Shown one piece after another: positions 1 to 6,435 of a DNA stretch of 7,554 bases. The stretch spans positions 854 to 8,407 of the forward strand of contig DGYV01000046.1 in assembly GCA_002398485.1 (NCBI GenBank), given 5' to 3'. The notes under the pieces were generated by a model. The model had not been told where the DNA came from and made no database searches. It saw only the letters and a list, made by a program, of their open reading frames with translations. The translations under genes and the position numbers were made by a program. The stretch's first letter is position 1; the number at the start of each line of letters is the position of its first letter. This DNA is from Peptococcaceae bacterium UBA4997 (GTDB lineage Bacteria; Bacillota; Dehalobacteriia; UBA4068; UBA4997).

Positions 1-1040
1 CCATTGGATTTGGCAACAGCTATTGCTATTTCACGGGTACCGTTAGCAAAGGGTTCCATTTCAAAAACACCCATAGGCCCGTTCCAAACAATAGTTTTGG
101 CTTCACTAATAATCTTTTTATATTTTTCAATGGTACGGGGGCCAATATCCAAAGCCATCCAGCCCGTTGGTACCTGGTCTATATCCACTATACGGGTAGG
201 AGAATTCTCATCAAAAGCTTCCGCAACTACCAAATCAACGGGCAGCATTAGTTTTTTGGCATTGGGCTTTTTCAAAAGCTCTTTAGCCCACTCAATATTT
301 GCACTGTTAACACGGGATTTACCCATATCATAACCTTGTGCGGCTAAGAAGGTATGGCCAATACCGCCACCTATCATCAAGGTATCAACTATCTCCAAAA
401 GATTATGTACCACACCTATTTTATCGGTTACTTTGGCTCCACCCATTATGGCAACAAAAGGCCTGTCAGGATTTGACAAAGCTTTACCCATGATGACCAA
501 TTCTTTTTCAACCAATAAACCGGATACAGCAGGAATAAGCTTTGGCACAGCTTCCATTGAAGCATGGTATCTGTGAGCAGCGCCGAAAGCATCATCAACA
601 TATATATCAGCAAGCTCTGCAAGCTGGGCCGCAAACTTAGGATCATTCTGTTCTTCTTCTATATGAAAACGCAGATTTTCCAAAACCAATACATCACCTG
701 GATGCATCTTTTTAATCATTTTTTTAGGTACATCACCAATACATTCAGTGCAAAAACCAACATCAGAACCCAAAATTTGAGCAAAACGGTTAGCACAGGG
801 ACGCAGGCTGAAACGGGGATCAACCTCACCATTAGGACGTCCCAAATGAGAAATCAGTATAAGTATAGCGCCTCTGTCTCTTAAATATTTTACGGTAGGT
901 ACGGCAGCACTGATTCTGGTATCATCAGCAATACGACAATCTGAAGTTAAAGGAACATTGAAATCTACCCTTACCAAAACCTTTTTACCGTTTACATCAA
1001 TATCACGAACAGTCTTTTTTTCATAAATCGCAAAGCCCAT
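1..1040 (-). CDS. pgk: Phosphoglycerate kinase, C-terminus cut by window edge
   Basis: Cytosolic glycolytic kinase that converts 1,3-bisphosphoglycerate plus ADP to 3-phosphoglycerate plus ATP. I translated the minus strand from the ATG at 1040 without a stop or frameshift for 346 codons to the window edge. Family motifs appear in order: VRVDFNVP (residues 23-30, substrate-binding Asp26 and Asn28), SHLGRP (64-69), ENLRF (121-125), DDAFGAAHR (149-157), GGAKVTDK (200-207) and WNGPMGVFE (319-327). Family proteins are about 390-400 residues, so roughly 50 are missing, including the final glycine-rich GGGD nucleotide loop. An AGGAGG site 7 nt before the ATG fixes the start. It follows gap by 40 bp with no convincing terminator between, so the two are probably co-transcribed. 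Identification is secure. Confidence 0.97.
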   Translation of the reverse strand, partial: MGFAIYEKKTVRDIDVNGKKVLVRVDFNVPLTSDCRIADDTRISAAVPTVKYLRDRGAILILISHLGRPNGEVDPRFSLRPCANRFAQILGSDVGFCTECIGDVPKKMIKKMHPGDVLVLENLRFHIEEEQNDPKFAAQLAELADIYVDDAFGAAHRYHASMEAVPKLIPAVSGLLVEKELVIMGKALSNPDRPFVAIMGGAKVTDKIGVVHNLLEIVDTLMIGGGIGHTFLAAQGYDMGKSRVNSANIEWAKELLKKPNAKKLMLPVDLVVAEAFDENSPTRIVDIDQVPTGWMALDIGPRTIEKYKKIISEAKTIVWNGPMGVFEMEPFANGTREIAIAVAKSN

Positions 1041-1047
1041 TATATAT

Positions 1048-1053
1048 CCTCCT
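1048..1053 (-). promoter_or_regulatory. Ribosome binding site of pgk
   Basis: A perfect AGGAGG on the minus strand, 7 nt before the ATG at 1040. It settles the pgk start and implies strong translation, as expected for a glycolytic enzyme. Confidence 0.85.
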
Positions 1054-1080
1054 AAAATCGATAATCAGCAAAAAAACCTT

Positions 1081-2082
1081 TTATAAGCTTTGGGTAATAT
1101 ATTTAACCAAATCTACCACTCTGTTGGAATAACCCCATTCATTATCATACCAGCTTATAACTTTAACTAAAGTGCCTCCCATAACCATTGTGGAAAGGGC
1201 ATCTACTATAGAAGAATTGGGATTGCCATTATAATCAATGGAAACCAAAGGTTCTTCGGAATATGCCAAAACGCCTTTTAATTCACCTGCAGCAGCTTTT
1301 GCCAAAGCAGCGTTCACTTCTTCAACAGTTGTGTCTTTGGCTACCTCAATAACCAAATCCACCATAGATACATTAGGGGTAGGCACACGCACAGCCAGCC
1401 CATTTAATTTACCTTTCAATTGGGGCAGTACCAAAGCCACAGCTTTAGCCGCACCTGTAGTTGTAGGTATCATGGAAGATGCAGCATTGCGGGCCCTACG
1501 CAAATCTTTATGGGCTCTGTCTAAAATACGCTGATCGTTTGTATAAGAGTGTATAGTAGTCATAAGACCGTTTTTGATACCAAAATTTTCATCCAAAACC
1601 TTTGCCACAGGTGCAAGACAATTTGTAGTGCAGGAAGCGTTGGAAATAACATGATGTTCCGCACTATTATAATTTTTATGGTTTACACCCATAACAACGG
1701 TAATATCTTCATTTTTACCGGGCGCGGTCAAAACAACCTTTTTAGCACCCGCAGCAATATGCGCTTTAGCTTTATTGGCGTCATTGAAAACCCCGGAGGC
1801 TTCAACTACAATATCCACACCCATATCCTTCCAAGGTAACAGCGAAGGGTCTTTTTCGGCCAAAACTGCAATTTTCCTGCCATTTACTGTAATATAACCT
1901 TCACCTGCTTCTACAGTACCCTGCCAAGCACCATGAACGGAATCATACTTAAGAAGATGAGCATTGGTTTTAGCATCTGTCATATCATTTATAGCAACTA
2001 TTTCAATATCCTGTTCGTTGAATGCTGCCCTAAATACCAACCTTCCTATTCTGCCAAAACCATTAATCGCAATTTTTACCAC
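1081..2082 (-). CDS. gap: Glyceraldehyde-3-phosphate dehydrogenase, type I
   Basis: Cytosolic enzyme that oxidises and phosphorylates glyceraldehyde-3-phosphate to 1,3-bisphosphoglycerate, feeding the adjacent pgk. The 333-residue length is normal. The N-terminal Rossmann fold begins INGFGRIGR (6-14). Asp33 in INDMTD fits NAD+ preference. The active site is ASCTTNC with nucleophile Cys151, and the helper His178 lies in TIHSYT. The [11 protein letters not shown] segment is typical of the glycolytic GapA class. The start is a GTG at 2080-2082, preceded by GAGGGGG with an 8-nt spacer, and it gives the family-standard N-terminus [11 protein letters not shown]. No CggR-type repressor gene lies upstream as in many Bacillota; whiA is there instead. 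Glycolytic direction is inferred from the residues and from pgk, not proven. Confidence 0.97.
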   Translation of the reverse strand: MVKIAINGFGRIGRLVFRAAFNEQDIEIVAINDMTDAKTNAHLLKYDSVHGAWQGTVEAGEGYITVNGRKIAVLAEKDPSLLPWKDMGVDIVVEASGVFNDANKAKAHIAAGAKKVVLTAPGKNEDITVVMGVNHKNYNSAEHHVISNASCTTNCLAPVAKVLDENFGIKNGLMTTIHSYTNDQRILDRAHKDLRRARNAASSMIPTTTGAAKAVALVLPQLKGKLNGLAVRVPTPNVSMVDLVIEVAKDTTVEEVNAALAKAAAGELKGVLAYSEEPLVSIDYNGNPNSSIVDALSTMVMGGTLVKVISWYDNEWGYSNRVVDLVKYITQSL

Positions 2083-2090
2083 TTCAAAGG

Positions 2091-2097
2091 CCCCCTC
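2091..2097 (-). promoter_or_regulatory. Ribosome binding site of gap
   Basis: GAGGGGG on the minus strand, 8 nt before the GTG start codon. It is the best site near the conserved N-terminus and supports GTG as the initiator. Confidence 0.75.
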
Positions 2098-2128
2098 AAA
2101 TTAATTTTTTTTAATTTTATCTCCTAAC

Positions 2129-2147
2129 CTGTTCCGCAAAAGAACAG
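2129..2147 (-). promoter_or_regulatory. Palindrome in the gap leader, possible operator or 5' hairpin
   Basis: A perfect inverted repeat CTGTTC-N7-GAACAG. Placed against the downstream -10 box (2156-2161), it covers about +3 to +21 of the predicted transcript. That is a usual place for a repressor site, and equally for an mRNA-stabilising 5' hairpin. The spacing does not match the DinR/LexA box (GAAC-N4-GTTC) or the CggR operator as I know them. Function is inferred only. Confidence 0.45.
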
Positions 2148-2155
2148 ACACATTC

Positions 2156-2184
2156 ATTATACCAGCAATATATACAAAAAACAA
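2156..2184 (-). promoter_or_regulatory. Probable gap-pgk promoter, downstream copy
   Basis: The minus strand has a perfect -10 TATAAT (2156-2161) preceded by TGG, giving the extended -10 form TGnTATAAT. TTGTTT lies 17 bp upstream (2179-2184) as a weak -35. The predicted start near 2149 gives a leader of about 67 nt before the gap GTG. It fits a housekeeping sigma-A promoter, letting gap-pgk be expressed independently of whiA. Confidence 0.65.
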
Positions 2185-2186
2185 AT

Positions 2187-2215
2187 ATTATACCAATAAA
2201 GTGTATAAAAAGAAT
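2187..2215 (-). promoter_or_regulatory. Second possible gap promoter, upstream copy
   Basis: A second TGGTATAAT lies 31 bp upstream of the first (-10 at 2187-2192). Its -35 region (ATTCTT at 2210-2215, or TTCTTT with a 16-bp spacer) is a poor match. The extended -10 could compensate, but this copy is less sure than the downstream one. Confidence 0.4.
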
Positions 2216-2259
2216 AATCAAACAATTTTTTATGCAAAAAAACTCCATTTTATGAATAA

Positions 2260-3219
2260 TTATATCTTATTGCGGGAAGCTAGATTTTCCGCAATTTCTT
2301 CTATTTTTTTCAACCTGTGGTTAATACCGGACTTACTTAAAGGTGGGTTCAGCATTGCACCAAGATTTTTAAGGGATTCGGTTTCAGCTTCTAAACGTAG
2401 CCTTGCTACTTCCCTTAAACCAGGCGGCAGTTCCGAGATGCCAATGGTGTTATCAATAAAGCGTATAGCATCTTTCTGCCTTTCTGTAGTATTCATGGTT
2501 TTATTCCAATTGGCAAGATCACAATTATTGATGCGGTTTACCATGTTGCGTACATCCTTAACTACCCTGATATTTTCAAAATCCAACAGTGCTTTATGGG
2601 CACCCACTATATTTAAAAAATCAACTATTTGTTCACCCTCTTTTAAATAAACAACAGGCTGATTCTTCCTTTCCGTAGTTTTTGGCTGTAAAGCGTAATG
2701 TTCCATCAACAAAGCTATAAAAGCAGCATGGTAAAAGTTATTGCAGATTATTTCCAAATGATAGCTGCCTTTAGGATCATTTACGGAACCGCCACCCAAA
2801 AAGGCTCCTCTTAAATAGGCTCTGTAACAACATTCATTTTTAAATGGATTGTTTTCAGGTTTGGAAACCTTACCGGCGCTCCAGGGGTTACCATCAGGTA
2901 TTTTTGCTAAAAAATCCAATATATCCTTCACACCTAGCTGCGGCGGGATGCGCAGGCAAAAAATATTATTTTTTCTAAGCTTTTGATTACGGTAAACCAT
3001 GATTTCAGCCTGTATATCCAGCAAATCCTTTGCCAGCTTATAATATTTGCGGGATATAGCGGCGCTGGTTGTATTAACAGATATACCCAAAACACCTCTG
3101 TTGCCTATATGCACATTGCCCGACATGCGAAAAAAACCTGCCATTTCCGCCCAGCGGCAGCAATTTTTAGAGGATACCACTCTGGATAATTCTTCTTTTA
3201 CATCCATGGAAAAAGACAT
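2260..3219 (-). CDS. whiA: DNA-binding protein WhiA
   Basis: WhiA is a DNA-binding protein known as a sporulation regulator in actinomycetes and as a cell division/chromosome segregation factor in Bacillus. The 319 residues match the usual length. The N-terminal half resembles a LAGLIDADG homing endonuclease fold in two copies, around AEMAGFFRMSGNV (24-36) and YLRGAFLGGGSVNDP (about 133-147), without the acidic catalytic residues. The C-terminus carries the WhiA helix-turn-helix region, including ELPPGLREVARLR and NPPLSKSGINHRLKKI. The start at ATG 3219 is set by GGGGAGG 5 nt upstream; the ATG four codons later has no well-placed site. It follows yvcK by 18 nt in the conserved rapZ-yvcK-whiA order and is very likely in the same transcript. 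Confidence 0.97.
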   Translation of the reverse strand: MSFSMDVKEELSRVVSSKNCCRWAEMAGFFRMSGNVHIGNRGVLGISVNTTSAAISRKYYKLAKDLLDIQAEIMVYRNQKLRKNNIFCLRIPPQLGVKDILDFLAKIPDGNPWSAGKVSKPENNPFKNECCYRAYLRGAFLGGGSVNDPKGSYHLEIICNNFYHAAFIALLMEHYALQPKTTERKNQPVVYLKEGEQIVDFLNIVGAHKALLDFENIRVVKDVRNMVNRINNCDLANWNKTMNTTERQKDAIRFIDNTIGISELPPGLREVARLRLEAETESLKNLGAMLNPPLSKSGINHRLKKIEEIAENLASRNKI

Positions 3220-3237
3220 TTTTGCCTCCCCAAAACC

Positions 3238-4245
3238 TTAATTTGCACAACCACAGCTGTTAAACTGATCCCAGAGCAGGTGTTCAAGCTTTTCCTCATC
3301 ATGCCTGCAACTATTCTCTTTAGAAACCAAATCACACATTATTACTTCTAAACCCATAGCCTCTAAAGCTTCTTTATCACATATAATAGCTTGAGCATGA
3401 GCATTAATACGCTCTTCTACACAATTAAGCGGTAATTCTTGATTATTAGCTATTATTTTATGTATGATCTGTGTACCTACATGATAAGAAATAGCCTCTA
3501 CATATTTTGAAGCAAATGTTTTTTCCATTTCGCCTGGTTGAGTTGTGATATTGCAAACATAATAAACCCGCGCTTTGCTTTGCTTTATGGCTTCCGCTAC
3601 CCCTGGAACCAGCAAATTTGTAATAATACTTGTATATAAGCTGCCCGGGCCTATAAAAACATAGTTGGCTTTAGCTATAGCTTCTAAAACAGCTGGCATA
3701 GCCTTACAATTTTTAGGCTCCAAAAAAACCTCCTTGATTTCCCTATTATCGTCAACCATTTCGGTTTCACCACTTACAGTTTCACCATCAGCCATAATTC
3801 CGTTGATAATAACATTATCAACCGTTGCAGGCAACACCCTGCCCCGAACAGCCAAAACATTGCTCAAGCTTTCTACAGATTCCGCAAAATCACCGTTTTT
3901 CATTTGCACCAAACCTGCCATCAACAGATTGCCCAAGTTATGGCCTGCTATGTCGCTTCCTTCCGGAAAATTATAAGCAAGCACCTTCTCCAATTGATGA
4001 TCGGAATCTGCCAAAGCAATCAAGCAGTTCCTTATATCACCGGGTGGTAATATACCTAAATCCCTTCTTAACCTACCCGAACTGCCGCCGTCATCGGTTA
4101 CCGCAACTACGGCAGTAATATTATCCGTTAAATTTTTCATAGACCGTAATAAAGTAGAAAGACCTGTACCGCCGCCTATAGCCACAACTTTAACGCCTTT
4201 TTTCGTAAAATAATTGTAAAAAACTCTCTTTTTTATAACCTCCAC
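3238..4245 (-). CDS. yvcK: YvcK family protein (gluconeogenesis factor, CofD-like)
   Basis: YvcK/GlmR proteins have a CofD-like fold. In Bacillus and relatives they bind UDP-GlcNAc and influence cell-wall precursor supply, with growth defects on gluconeogenic carbon when absent; no reaction can be assigned here. Motifs seen: IGGGTGLS (23-30), VTDDGGSSGRLRRD (49-62), PPGDIRN (67-73), GHNLGN (101-106) and FIGPGSLYTS (197-206). The total length of 335 is ordinary. The start is uncertain. The frame opens with GTG at 4245, but that codon lies inside the strong GGTGGAGG sequence and has no good site of its own. No ATG, GTG or TTG stands at normal distance after it, and the next GTG (codon 21) would cut into the GGGTG motif. 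It follows rapZ by 21 nt and precedes whiA by 18 nt. Confidence 0.93.
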   Translation of the reverse strand: MEVIKKRVFYNYFTKKGVKVVAIGGGTGLSTLLRSMKNLTDNITAVVAVTDDGGSSGRLRRDLGILPPGDIRNCLIALADSDHQLEKVLAYNFPEGSDIAGHNLGNLLMAGLVQMKNGDFAESVESLSNVLAVRGRVLPATVDNVIINGIMADGETVSGETEMVDDNREIKEVFLEPKNCKAMPAVLEAIAKANYVFIGPGSLYTSIITNLLVPGVAEAIKQSKARVYYVCNITTQPGEMEKTFASKYVEAISYHVGTQIIHKIIANNQELPLNCVEERINAHAQAIICDKEALEAMGLEVIMCDLVSKENSCRHDEEKLEHLLWDQFNSCGCAN

Positions 4246-4246
4246 C
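4239..4246 (-). promoter_or_regulatory. Shine-Dalgarno-like GGTGGAGG at the yvcK start
   Basis: A strong match to the anti-SD sequence that overlaps the only plausible upstream start codon of yvcK (the GTG within it). The usual 5-9 nt downstream contains no standard initiator; the in-frame codon at the ideal 8-nt spacing is AAG (4228-4230). Confidence 0.5.
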
Positions 4247-4266
4247 TACTTTGTATAATATTTTTG

Positions 4267-5169
4267 TTATTCTTTTTTCAAATTTGCCTTATCGATATCC
4301 CTATGGATAGATGATACGGTATAACCTTTATTTTTGCCCAATATATCAAACCTTTTAGCCAATTCATCCGCTATTACTACAGAACGGTGCTGACCGCCTG
4401 TACAACCTATAGCTATAGCAAGGTGGTTTTTGCCTTCTTTTACATACATTGGGCATAAATCCATTAAAAGCTTGCTGTAACATTCCAAAAATTCATTGGT
4501 TTGAGGATGTTCTAAAACATATTGTTTTACATTTTCTTCCTCACCTGTATGGTATTTCAATTCATCAATATAAAAGGGGTTTGGTAAAAAACGCACATCC
4601 ATTACTACATCAGCATCAATGGGAAGCCCATATTTATAACCAAAAGAAACCACAGATATGCTTAAATTCGCATTTGAACCAACCTGAAAAGTAAAAAGCA
4701 TTTTTTCTTTAAGCTGCTTAACCCTCATATTAGAAGTATCTATAACAATATCCGCCATACCGCGCAAACTTTGTAAACGCTTGCGTTCTTCCCTTATGGC
4801 ATCCAATATACTGCCGCTGTATAAAGGATGACGCCTGCGGGTTTCCTTAAAACGCCTTACCAGCACATCATCATTTGCTTCCAAAAAAATTATTTCATAG
4901 GCTATACCTTTGGCTTTTAGCTGTGCCAAAGCATCATAAAGATCCAAAAAGAATTTACCGCCCCTTATATCGGCAACAAGAGCAACTTTACCCAATTGAA
5001 ACTGGGCTTGGCTGGCAAGCTCGGCAAATTTAACAAATAAATTGGGGGGCAAATTATCCACACAATAATAACCCAGATCCTCCAATACTTGTATTACCTG
5101 AGTTTTACCCGCGCCCGACATTCCGGTTACTATTTTGATTTCCATATTTATTTTATTATTATCGTACAT
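4267..5169 (-). CDS. rapZ: RapZ/YvcJ family nucleotide-binding protein
   Basis: P-loop protein of the RapZ (YvcJ) family. In E. coli, RapZ binds glucosamine-6-phosphate and directs small-RNA decay to control GlmS; in Bacillus, YvcJ hydrolyses GTP. The role in this organism is inferred. The N-terminal kinase-like domain has Walker A GMSGAGKT (16-23), a Walker B-like ADIRGG (66-71) and the basic ETRRRHPL (109-116). The C-terminal domain carries the family hallmark GCTGGQHR (255-262). I chose ATG at 5169: GAAAGAGG lies 7 nt upstream, while a TTG one codon earlier would sit too close. The internal ATG (Met9), which gives the more usual N-terminus MEIKIVTGMSG, has no ribosome site. Length is 300 residues, slightly longer than most. 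It is first in the rapZ-yvcK-whiA unit, with its own promoter candidate upstream. Confidence 0.96.
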   Translation of the reverse strand: MYDNNKINMEIKIVTGMSGAGKTQVIQVLEDLGYYCVDNLPPNLFVKFAELASQAQFQLGKVALVADIRGGKFFLDLYDALAQLKAKGIAYEIIFLEANDDVLVRRFKETRRRHPLYSGSILDAIREERKRLQSLRGMADIVIDTSNMRVKQLKEKMLFTFQVGSNANLSISVVSFGYKYGLPIDADVVMDVRFLPNPFYIDELKYHTGEEENVKQYVLEHPQTNEFLECYSKLLMDLCPMYVKEGKNHLAIAIGCTGGQHRSVVIADELAKRFDILGKNKGYTVSSIHRDIDKANLKKE

Positions 5170-5188
5170 CAAAGTGCCTCTTTCCTTT

Positions 5189-5218
5189 TTTACACAAATA
5201 AAAAGATTGCTCTATAAT
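5189..5218 (+). promoter_or_regulatory. Promoter-like sequence facing the isomerase gene (antisense)
   Basis: On the plus strand TTTACA (5189-5194, five of six consensus bases) and a perfect TATAAT (5213-5218) are 18 bp apart. A transcript would run antisense into the 3' end of the isomerase gene. No open reading frame with a ribosome site follows it, so it may be a chance result of AT-rich DNA with dyad symmetry. Confidence 0.3.
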
Positions 5219-5260
5219 GTGTGTTCTACAGGTATTATAACACAAATTGAGCAATCTTTT
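5200..5260 (-). terminator. Intrinsic terminator after the isomerase gene
   Basis: Perfect 12-bp arms, AAAAGATTGCTC (5249-5260) and GAGCAATCTTTT (5201-5212), are followed on the minus strand by a five-T run. A nested pair TGTGTT/AACACA (5239-5244 and 5220-5225) could extend the fold inside the 36-nt loop. It begins about 21 nt past the isomerase stop. The A-run on the other side means it may also act on the opposite strand. The loop is unusually large for a terminator and contains promoter-like boxes, so efficiency is uncertain. Confidence 0.65.
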
Positions 5261-5264
5261 ACAA
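5234..5264 (-). promoter_or_regulatory. Probable promoter of rapZ-yvcK-whiA
   Basis: The minus strand has TATAAT at 5234-5239 with TTGTAA (5259-5264) as a possible -35; the 19-bp spacer is longer than ideal. The predicted start near 5227 gives a leader of roughly 58 nt to the rapZ ATG. The -10 lies inside the terminator loop, so a transcript from here would carry only the second arm and would not fold the terminator. Confidence 0.5.
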
Positions 5265-5281
5265 TATTTTCTTGATCCCGT

Positions 5282-6364
5282 TTATTTTGCCAAATCACAC
5301 TTGAATTTTTCTATCATATCAATAGGTGCAGGGTTTTCACCATACATTAAAGCCAAATAAATACTTACATAATCACCAAGAAGAATCAAATAAAACAATC
5401 TAGCCAAAGGCGAAGCGCCAACACTCCAAATCTCCAGGATTTCCCCAACCTCATCCTGCCAAATTTTTTTACTAAGATCAAAACGCTTCTGCATTTTTAT
5501 GCTATCTCCCAAATCCCTAAGCACAACTATAACCCAATTTTTACGCATATCACTAAGGGCGCTTCTGCCTAAAATCTCATTATGGTTTGCTTCAGGCAAA
5601 ACAGAAGTTATAGCGGGGCTTTTGGCATTTTCATTGATTTGACACTGCCAACGCTTAGCCACCACATCCGTTGTACCCGTACCACCCCATATAACAGGCA
5701 GTTTATTGAATAAAGAGGATGCCAATTTTTTGGCTGGATTTTCCTCAAAAGCCACCTCCGGTTCAACCTTATTTATTAGACCCTGCAAAGTTTTCAGTAA
5801 ATCAGGCAATTCATTACGTCTAGCCGACAAAATATCCAAACGATTCAAAATCACCAAAATAGGTATGGATAAATAAGCAATAGCTGCCCTTGGCGGTAAT
5901 CCCTTTGGTAATTCCAACAAACTGTCGCCATAGCTTTTTGCCAATTCGCCGAGTTCCCCCCCCGAAGATACCGCAATGCAAGCAGCACCCGCCTTTTTAG
6001 CAAGCTGATAAGCATTTACAGTTTCTTCCGTATTACCCGAATAGCTAATAATTATAGCCAAAGTACGCTCATTTACCCAAGCAGGTATAGTATATGAACG
6101 ATTAAGAACTATGGGAATAGAAGCTAGGCTCCTGGCATATCCGCTAATTAAATCTCCGCCTATGGCCGAACCACCCATACCTATAAAAAGCACTTGCTGC
6201 CAATAATTTTGGTGAATACAGGCAGGCAATCTTAAATCCTGCCCCAAAAGCCAGCTATCCCTAATTTGGGAAGGCATATTTTTTAAATCCTCCAGCATAT
6301 TTTGGCTATCCAAGCTTTTTATGTATTCCAAATCATCCATAAATAACAATGCCAAAACCCCCAT
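5282..6364 (-). CDS. Bifunctional phosphoglucose/phosphomannose isomerase (SIS family)
   Basis: Interconverts glucose-6-phosphate or mannose-6-phosphate with fructose-6-phosphate in the cytosol. This is the archaeal/clostridial SIS-domain family, unrelated in size to the classical ~450-550-residue Pgi. Motifs seen: IGMGGSAIGGD (61-71), the sugar-phosphate loop SYSGNTEET (107-115), PPRAA (157-161), and a C-terminal half with NENAKSP (Glu245) and LPEANHNEI (His261). The 16-residue distance between that Glu and His equals the spacing of the catalytic pair I recall for the Pyrobaculum enzyme. The start is uncertain. ATG 6364 has no clear ribosome site; ATG at 6340 gives the family-like N-terminus MDDLEYIKSLD but also lacks one; a TTG at 6349 has GGGGG 8 nt upstream. 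It lies 71 bp after the HAD gene and ends in the terminator before rapZ. Confidence 0.92.
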   Translation of the reverse strand: MGVLALLFMDDLEYIKSLDSQNMLEDLKNMPSQIRDSWLLGQDLRLPACIHQNYWQQVLFIGMGGSAIGGDLISGYARSLASIPIVLNRSYTIPAWVNERTLAIIISYSGNTEETVNAYQLAKKAGAACIAVSSGGELGELAKSYGDSLLELPKGLPPRAAIAYLSIPILVILNRLDILSARRNELPDLLKTLQGLINKVEPEVAFEENPAKKLASSLFNKLPVIWGGTGTTDVVAKRWQCQINENAKSPAITSVLPEANHNEILGRSALSDMRKNWVIVVLRDLGDSIKMQKRFDLSKKIWQDEVGEILEIWSVGASPLARLFYLILLGDYVSIYLALMYGENPAPIDMIEKFKCDLAK

Positions 6365-6369
6365 TACCG

Positions 6370-6386
6370 ATTATTTCTTAAATAAT
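6370..6386 (-). repeat. Short AT-rich palindrome before the isomerase start
   Basis: ATTATTT-AAG-AAATAAT on the minus strand, 7-bp arms with a 3-nt loop, ends 5 bp before the ATG at 6364. It could hide or expose the start region or be a protein site. It lacks GC pairs, so a stable RNA hairpin is doubtful. Confidence 0.35.
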
Positions 6387-6435
6387 ATGCAATGGGAGAT
6401 ATAATCATTACTTTAAATATATTTTTGATCGAGCT

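Noticed and set aside
4..884. Open frames on the plus strand and a short minus-strand frame over 4-884
   Set aside because: The minus strand here encodes uninterrupted phosphoglycerate kinase with all family motifs; the other frames are shadows without ribosome sites or recognisable domains.
1041..1080. Terminator or promoter between gap and pgk
   Set aside because: A T7 run follows the gap stop but no stable stem precedes it, and no paired -35/-10 boxes are visible.
2103..2125. Leader peptide after the AGGAG at 2121-2125 in the gap leader
   Set aside because: No ATG, GTG or TTG follows at usable distance; only ATT could start a four-codon frame, which is not credible.
1238..2127. Plus-strand frames opposite gap
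   Set aside because: They lie antisense to a fully conserved GAPDH and show no family motif or start signal.
2216..2259. Terminator directly after whiA
   Set aside because: The DNA has T-runs and two imperfect CATAAAA repeats but no GC-containing stem, so I cannot support a terminator; read-through into gap remains possible.
2201..2650. 149-residue plus-strand frame overlapping the whiA end
   Set aside because: Antisense to the conserved WhiA C-terminal region, with no ribosome site; length is explained by the codon pattern of the real gene.
2260..3219. WhiA as an active homing endonuclease
   Set aside because: The LAGLIDADG-like helices lack the acidic catalytic residues, and the gene sits in its conserved chromosomal context with the WhiA C-terminal DNA-binding domain.
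3665..4118. Two plus-strand frames of about 100 residues opposite yvcK
   Set aside because: Antisense to conserved YvcK motifs and mutually overlapping in different frames; no domain seen.
5200..5260. Inverted repeat as a tiny transposon (MITE) or attachment site
   Set aside because: Only about 60 bp long, no target duplication seen, and its position directly after a stop codon with a T-run is better explained as a terminator.
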